Assembly: GCA_937862885.1 (NCBI GenBank)
Contig: CALMEE010000087.1
Coordinates: 1-49,679, forward strand
Direction of reading: 5' to 3'
DNA from: an uncultured Planctomycetaceae bacterium
Lineage (GTDB): Bacteria > Planctomycetota > Planctomycetia > Pirellulales > Pirellulaceae
Length of the DNA: 49,679 bases
In this document: positions 44,839 to 49,679 of the stretch, piece after piece
Position numbering within the stretch: the stretch's first letter is position 1
Layout: every line of letters starts with the position of its first letter
Program-made: the position numbers and the translations under genes
The notes under the pieces: model-generated
The model's input: only the letters and a program-made list of their open reading frames with translations
What the model was told of the DNA's origin: nothing
The model's database searches: none

Positions 44839-46326
44839 ATGATTTGTGTCAGCATTGGACGAGGCCGCCATCGCATGTTGATGGCAGAATATAAACACGT
44901 CGCCGAAATGGGAATCAAGCTAGTTGAATTGCGACTTGACTATATTCGCCGCCCCGTCAATATGCGACGCATCTTGGAAAACCGTTATTGCCCAGTCATC
45001 GCCACATGCCGTCGAGTCCAAGAGGGAGGCCGCTGGCAACGAAGCGAGCAAGAACGACTCTATTTGCTGCGGACTGCCATTGCTGATGGCGTCGATTATG
45101 TTGATCTAGAGATTGATATTGCCGGGACCATTCCGCGTTACGGAACAACGAAACGGATTGTGAGCTACCATAACTTTCACGAGACTCCCGACAACCTTGA
45201 AACAATTCATGAGCAAATGGCGTTGCTCGACCCAGACATGATCAAAATCGCGACGATGGCCAATGATCCTGTCGACAATTTCAAAACACTGAACATTTGC
45301 CGCACTAAGAACAGCATTCCTACGGTTGCCTTTTGCATGGGCGAAATGGGTATGCCATCCAGAATATTGTGTGGCCGCTTCGGATCGCCGCTCACGTACG
45401 CCACCTTCAATCCAGATCGCCTGTTAGCGCCCGGTATGCTTACTTATGAGGAGATGAACACGCAGTTTCATTACGACAAAATCACCAGCGAAACAAAAAT
45501 TTTGGGCGTGATTGGCGATCCGATTGCTCACAGTTTAAGCCCCTTGATTCATAACACATGCCTACTCGACCAGAATCTTGACTACGTGTACCTGCCATTC
45601 CGTGTACCCGAAGGATCGCTCGGGCCATTCATTCAGGGATGCCTTGAATTGCAAGTCCATGGTCTGAGCGTCACGATTCCACACAAAGAAAAGGTGTTGA
45701 AGTATGCGAACAAACTCCATGACAGCGTCGTTGGGATTCGAGCAGCGAACACCTTAGTCTTTAATGGCGAAAAAGTGGCTGCGTACAACACAGACTGTGA
45801 TGCAGCGATCGAGAGTTTAAAGAGTTATTTTGCAGATTCCGTGGACAAGGATCCTTTGCAAGGGATATCGGTCTTGATATTGGGTGCCGGAGGAGCCGCC
45901 AGAGCGATTGCTTACGGCCTGCATGCCGCTGGTGCCAACGTGACGATCACTGCCCGCGACTATCGAAAGGGCGCGGATTTAGCGAGGTTTATTGGTTGCA
46001 AGACGATTGACTGGCCAGTTCGCCAAAACTTCAATTACGAAATATTGATTAATTGCACGCCTGTTGGCATGCACCCGAATCTCGATGAATCGCCAATGGA
46101 GTTGAGTTGGCTGGATCGCCACTCCGTCGTTTTTGATTGCATTTACAACCCGGAACAAACGTTGCTTGTGAAATACGCGCGCCAGGTGGGCTGCGGCGTG
46201 ATTACAGGGGTCGATATGTTCGTACGTCAAGCGGCAAAACAATTCAAACTTTTCACAGGTCACGATGCCGATCTGAACTTGTTGCGTAGCGTGATCAAGC
46301 GCGCCACAAGCGCGGCCCGTTACTAG
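44839..46326 (+). CDS. aroDE: Bifunctional 3-dehydroquinate dehydratase / shikimate dehydrogenase
   Basis: A 495-residue fusion of two consecutive shikimate-pathway enzymes. The type I dehydratase half (about residues 1-210) has ELRLD (Glu30, Arg32), the catalytic pair His111 (SYHNF) and Schiff-base Lys136 (MIKIAT), and the closing MGMPSR segment. The shikimate dehydrogenase half (about 220-495) has GDPIAHSLSPLIHN, the catalytic Lys283 in VTIPHKE, the NTD with Asp319, the NADP-binding GAGGAARAIAYGL and the INCTPVGMHP loop. Together they turn 3-dehydroquinate into shikimate by way of dehydroshikimate. The fusion is known from plants and some bacteria. ATG 44839 fits the family start; shikimate kinase follows on the same strand. 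Confidence 0.95.
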   Translation: MICVSIGRGRHRMLMAEYKHVAEMGIKLVELRLDYIRRPVNMRRILENRYCPVIATCRRVQEGGRWQRSEQERLYLLRTAIADGVDYVDLEIDIAGTIPRYGTTKRIVSYHNFHETPDNLETIHEQMALLDPDMIKIATMANDPVDNFKTLNICRTKNSIPTVAFCMGEMGMPSRILCGRFGSPLTYATFNPDRLLAPGMLTYEEMNTQFHYDKITSETKILGVIGDPIAHSLSPLIHNTCLLDQNLDYVYLPFRVPEGSLGPFIQGCLELQVHGLSVTIPHKEKVLKYANKLHDSVVGIRAANTLVFNGEKVAAYNTDCDAAIESLKSYFADSVDKDPLQGISVLILGAGGAARAIAYGLHAAGANVTITARDYRKGADLARFIGCKTIDWPVRQNFNYEILINCTPVGMHPNLDESPMELSWLDRHSVVFDCIYNPEQTLLVKYARQVGCGVITGVDMFVRQAAKQFKLFTGHDADLNLLRSVIKRATSAARY

Positions 46327-46448
46327 CGCGAGGCAGGTGTTGCGTCGGCGATACCTTGGTACTTCGTGCGATTCATCGATGGTGCGTTCGAGCGTGGTCT
46401 TTTTACGTGAATGCACGTGGCAAGTTTCTTTTTTATGCGTAGTCGACC

Positions 46449-46991
46449 ATGCCCCAGCATCTTTTTTTGATTGGCTTTCGCGCGGCGGGCAAGACAACGG
46501 TCGGCAAATTATTGGCCCAGTTGCTCGGCAAGCAATTTTATGATTTGGATGATCAGATCACGCTCTCTCTCGATCGTTCGATTCAACAAATTTTTCGTGA
46601 GCATGGCGAGTCTTTTTTTCGTGATGCCGAAACCCGGTGTTTGCAGCAGCTTTGTGATCAGCATCCAGCTGTGATCGCACTGGGCGGAGGGGCGGTTTTA
46701 CGAGCCGATAATCGGGACCTGCTGCGGACTCATGGTTCTTGCGTCTGGCTGCACGCCAACGAGACCGAAACTCTGCACCGTATGAACAATGACCCACTGA
46801 ACGAACTGCTTCGGCCCGCCCTGACCGATCAACCTGTTGCAGATGAGATTGAGTCTATCATGCAGACCAGGCGCCCGCTTTATGCGGCTTGTGCCGATTA
46901 CAGCGTCGAGACCACAAATCTTAGTCCTGAAGATATTGCCCAACGAATCGTGAAATGGTACCAGGCTGTCGATACCAAGAATAGACCCTAG
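46449..46991 (+). CDS. aroK: Shikimate kinase
   Basis: A 180-residue kinase that phosphorylates shikimate at the 3-position with ATP, the step after the fused AroD-AroE enzyme encoded just upstream. The P-loop is LIGFRAAGKTTVG, shikimate-binding residues lie in YDLDDQI (two Asp) and FRDAETR (Arg), and the GGG motif is ALGGGAVL. The lid region (DPLNELLRPAL) and a final ARPLY-like segment (TRRPLYAACADYSV) complete the family pattern. The ATG at 46449 lies 122 bases after the preceding stop. No strong ribosome-binding site is visible, but the N-terminus matches the family exactly. Confidence 0.94.
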   Translation: MPQHLFLIGFRAAGKTTVGKLLAQLLGKQFYDLDDQITLSLDRSIQQIFREHGESFFRDAETRCLQQLCDQHPAVIALGGGAVLRADNRDLLRTHGSCVWLHANETETLHRMNNDPLNELLRPALTDQPVADEIESIMQTRRPLYAACADYSVETTNLSPEDIAQRIVKWYQAVDTKNRP

Positions 46992-47292
46992 CAAGTGAAT
47001 GTAGCCTCTGGAATTCGGCTCTCTCCAATCGCTGGTGCGAGCGAAAATTTTCAATGGTCTGTAAGCACATCATCCTCATCGCTTTGGCTGACAGGAACTC
47101 GTCAGCTTTTGCTGGTCTTGGTTCGACGAACTTTGCAGCCGATCGATAAAACTCGCTGGGCGACGCGCGGGGATTTTCCGCCTTGCAACGCGATTCACGA
47201 GCAGAATTCATCGCCCGACAAAAGCGACGTCGAACTTCGCTGGTTCCATAATTTTCGTCAAATTGAGTGGTTGTAAAAGTAGGAGACTTGAT
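46992..47292. other. Spacer between aroK and the prepilin peptidase
   Basis: 301 bases with overlapping chance frames on both strands and no recognisable protein pattern. A strong AGGAGA near 47280-47285 serves the following TTG start. No terminator was found. Confidence 0.4.
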
Positions 47293-48600
47293 TTGCTGGA
47301 TCTCCAATTCGTTCTAGTTAATCTGGTTCTGATGCTGCTCGGTTCGATCGCCGGTGCCGCGATCAACTATGGAATCTATCGCTGCGGATTCAATAAACGC
47401 TTGATCAGCCCGTGGTCTTCCGTTCCCGAGGCTTGCGTGCCTCGCAATTGGCTTGATCGGATTCCGATCTTTGGTTGGCTGCGGCTGCGCCGCGAAAGCC
47501 ATATTTTCGGGCGAGCGTTTTGGATTAGGCCAATGCTCATCGAGATGGTTTCGGCCCTCGCGTTGGCGTGGATCTACCATTTATACATGAACGGCCTCTT
47601 GATTGGAGGCACCGAACGAGTAACGCGCCCTGAGCAACAGGTTGTGTCGATGTGGCTGTGGACATGGTTTATATTTCACAGCGTTGTTATGTTGTTATTG
47701 GCCATCGCCACATTCATTGACTTTGATGAGCAGACCATTCCCGATTGGGTGACGATTCCGGGAACATTATTTTCTCTGGCCGTCGCCGCGAGCTTTCCGG
47801 CAAGTCGCTTGCCGGTCGTCGACACTGGGATTGCTGGGCGAGAGATTACTGCTTTGCATTTCAACTCGCCATTACCGCTCACCGACTGGCACCATTCCAT
47901 CAACGGCTTGGCAGTCGCTTTGACGATTGCCACGATTTGGTGCGTTGCCCTGTTACCAACTTTCAATACGCTGCGTTGGGGTCTGCTCGCTGCAGTAAAG
48001 TTTTATTTTGCGACGTTGTTTCCTCGCCCGAGGCGCAAGCCCAATCCGCTCCGCGTACGGGAACGTGGCCTGACCGTCTACCACCGCATGATTGGCGTCG
48101 TTTGGATATTCTTGTTGGCTGGGCTTGTATTGGTGTGGGGACTTGGTGAGGCTCGCTGGGATGCCTTGTTCAGTTCGATCTTGGGGTTGGCCTTTGGTGC
48201 TGGATTGACGTGGGTTGTTCGCATCATTGCGGGTCAGGCGCTCGGCGTCGAAGCCATGGGGTTCGGTGACGTCACCCTTATGGGCATGATTGGAGCTGCC
48301 CTCGGATGGCAATCAGCTTTGTTGGTATTCGCGTTTGCTCCGTTCGCTTCGATTTTGGTGGCACTTGCCATCTTAATTTCAACGGGCGAACAGCGAATCG
48401 CCTTCGGCCCTTATCTTTGTATCGCGGCAGTGTTTGTTTTGTTTAGCTGGCATAGCTTATGGCACGATTGGGCGGCCGACGGAATATTTTCCTTGGGTTC
48501 CGTGTTGCTCATCATCGTGGGGGGAGCACTTTTCTTGATGGGAGTTTTGCTGTTCGTTTGGGGTTCGATCAAGGCTCGTTTGTTTCGCGACGCCGCATAA
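47293..48600 (+). CDS. Prepilin peptidase (A24 family) without the zinc-binding cysteines
   Basis: A 435-residue membrane protein with about eight helices. The aspartate protease core is complete: Asp143 and Asp151 in FIDFDEQTIPDW and Asp326 in GFGDVTLMGMIGAALGW, as in type IV prepilin peptidases, which cut the leader of pilins and type II secretion pseudopilins. The N-terminal segment SSVPEACVPRNWLDRIPIFG keeps the family frame, but the paired cysteines that bind zinc in classic PilD are mostly gone (one Cys remains here). A hydrophilic insertion splits the middle. TTG 47293 follows AGGAGA at a normal distance and is chosen over the upstream TTG 47263. No pilin genes are adjacent. Confidence 0.9.
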   Translation: MLDLQFVLVNLVLMLLGSIAGAAINYGIYRCGFNKRLISPWSSVPEACVPRNWLDRIPIFGWLRLRRESHIFGRAFWIRPMLIEMVSALALAWIYHLYMNGLLIGGTERVTRPEQQVVSMWLWTWFIFHSVVMLLLAIATFIDFDEQTIPDWVTIPGTLFSLAVAASFPASRLPVVDTGIAGREITALHFNSPLPLTDWHHSINGLAVALTIATIWCVALLPTFNTLRWGLLAAVKFYFATLFPRPRRKPNPLRVRERGLTVYHRMIGVVWIFLLAGLVLVWGLGEARWDALFSSILGLAFGAGLTWVVRIIAGQALGVEAMGFGDVTLMGMIGAALGWQSALLVFAFAPFASILVALAILISTGEQRIAFGPYLCIAAVFVLFSWHSLWHDWAADGIFSLGSVLLIIVGGALFLMGVLLFVWGSIKARLFRDAA

Positions 48601-48682
48601 CCACGGACCAGAATTTAATGCGGTGCGAATTGTTCGGTCTCGTTGCACCGCGATAATGTTTAGATTGAGGATTAACTAAGTC

Positions 48683-49210
48683 ATGCTATTCACAACGATA
48701 ACTGATCTTGCTGCCAATCAAGATGTGATCAGGAGGCGCGCCTATGGTGTGATTGAAACCAGACAAGGGCAGTTTGTCTCGTTGAAATTCAAACCGTGGC
48801 CAAAATTGATTTCAGCGACTGAGGCCGCCTGGACAACCGCTCTGCCAAACTCGCGGACGGTCATTGACCGCTGCCGGGTTTACTTCAATCAGCCGGTTGG
48901 GCACAAAAGCTACCTCGCACTGAAATTCATCGAATCCACATTGGGTACGACGATGGCAACATTGCGTTGTGCTATGGTGGCGCTGGATGAAGTTGCCAGG
49001 ATCAAACGAAGCGACGCGATCTTAGCGCACGTGACCAACGAGCGAATCTCCGATCGTCTAATGCGCCGTTGGGGTTGGGAATCGCATTTGGCCGGTAAAC
49101 GCGGGCGGCACTTTATCAAACGGTTTTATGGGATATATCCGCCAACATCAATCAACCTCGGTGCTCAAACGATGTCTAACGCAACGGCTTTTGACATCAA
49201 CTGCGAATAG
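48683..49210 (+). CDS. Protein of unknown function, possibly GNAT-like
   Basis: A 175-residue soluble protein. The order of strands and helices, with a central TLGTTMATLRCAMVALDEVA helix region and the closing ILAHVTNERISDRLMRRWGW, resembles the second half of N-acetyltransferases, where the last helix and a following strand shape the acetyl-CoA site. The usual pyrophosphate-binding motif (QxxGxG/A) is not visible, so acyltransferase function is uncertain. The ATG at 48683 has GAGGA about twelve bases upstream. It follows the prepilin peptidase gene by 82 bases on the same strand. Confidence 0.6.
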   Translation: MLFTTITDLAANQDVIRRRAYGVIETRQGQFVSLKFKPWPKLISATEAAWTTALPNSRTVIDRCRVYFNQPVGHKSYLALKFIESTLGTTMATLRCAMVALDEVARIKRSDAILAHVTNERISDRLMRRWGWESHLAGKRGRHFIKRFYGIYPPTSINLGAQTMSNATAFDINCE

Positions 49211-49679
49211 ACTACAAAAGGCACATGCGAAGGCCTGAAGTCGCGGTGAATAGTTCCCATCGGATTCGAGTGTTGAACGGTTCCACATACCGCCTAAAAC
49301 AGCTTCAGGCGTGAATCCGAATCAAGGTATTGCTGGTTGCCTTGTCAGTGATCTCTGTTTCCCGAACAAGATTTATAGCGAAGATGGGCGCTCAGATTCG
49401 GTTAATCCTGCATCTCTCACGCTGGCGATGTTGGGGTGCTCCATTCGCGAGAGTTTTCCCCCAGGTATCGAAGCAGGCGAGAATTTGACGAAACTCTGAT
49501 CCGGCCTTGACGTCCTTCAGTGCCACTATGTGCCGCAAAGTCTCAGTTCGCTCGGCCAAATAAGGTGTTCCCTTTTGCCAATCTGCTCGCACATGTCGAT
49601 GCGGTGGTTGTCCAACAGGCGTAGATCAGGGCCAGCGCATTTGAAAAATTGGTCTGATTATTGCATCGACAAATGAGAA
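49211..49679. other. Right-end region without a supported gene
   Basis: The last 469 bases hold small open frames on both strands, none with a ribosome-binding site and a protein-like pattern together. No gene entering from the right edge was found: the minus-strand frames I followed hit stops quickly. Confidence 0.4.

Noticed and set aside
46921..47307. 128-codon minus-strand frame between aroK and the prepilin peptidase gene
   Set aside because: Overlaps the end of aroK in antisense; composition is not protein-like and there is no start signal.
49392..49592. 66-codon minus-strand frame at the right end
   Set aside because: It starts with GTG without a ribosome-binding site, a stop lies shortly upstream, and no family is recognised.

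Overview
The window looks like a chromosomal segment of a planctomycete of the Pirellulales type. The evidence is two PEP-CTERM surface proteins, a DUF1080 (3-keto-disaccharide hydrolase) protein, an ECF sigma factor beside a non-classical membrane partner, fliL/fliA motility genes with no other flagellar genes around them, a fused AroD-AroE enzyme, a prepilin peptidase without its cysteine tetrad, short scattered operons and wide gene-poor spacers. Base composition is mid-range by eye. No tRNA, rRNA, CRISPR array, intact insertion sequence or phage module was seen.

Left third (1-15000): a secreted protein running off the left edge, a small PEP-CTERM protein with a clear terminator, an inverted-repeat element in a spacer, a MacB/FtsX-type ABC exporter pair, a DinB/DUF1572-like protein, a DUF1080 protein tightly followed by an SRPBCC protein, a DASS/SLC13 transporter, formate-tetrahydrofolate ligase, a membrane-anchored alpha/beta hydrolase and a MATE exporter.

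Middle (15000-31700): a 1,517-codon reading frame that is two complete PEP-CTERM precursor proteins joined head to tail, followed with a 4-nt ATGA overlap by a four-helix membrane protein; on the minus strand an operon fliL - fliA - small Cys/His protein - coiled-coil membrane protein; a Uma2 nuclease-fold gene lying between two diverged direct repeats that carry decayed coding sequence; an ECF sigma - membrane partner - helical secreted protein - von Willebrand A protein cluster; a GlsB/YeaQ protein; and a btaA-btaB pair for betaine lipid synthesis, preceded by two near-identical palindromic sites 32 bp apart.

Right third (31700-49679): a protein with a possible degenerate primase-like (AEP) core, the succinate dehydrogenase genes in the order C-A-B, a zinc-ribbon membrane protein, aspS and miaA, all on the minus strand; then on the plus strand an NtrC-type regulator with mutL, fused aroD-aroE with shikimate kinase, a prepilin peptidase and an unassigned conserved-looking protein.

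Themes that tie genes together: cell-surface and envelope functions (PEP-CTERM cargo, VWA protein, ABC export, betaine lipids), motility and pilus accessory genes, and ordinary housekeeping (TCA cycle, one-carbon metabolism, shikimate pathway, tRNA charging and modification, mismatch repair). Several starts are GTG or TTG, chosen by Shine-Dalgarno spacing or by the position of the signal peptide; these are noted entry by entry.
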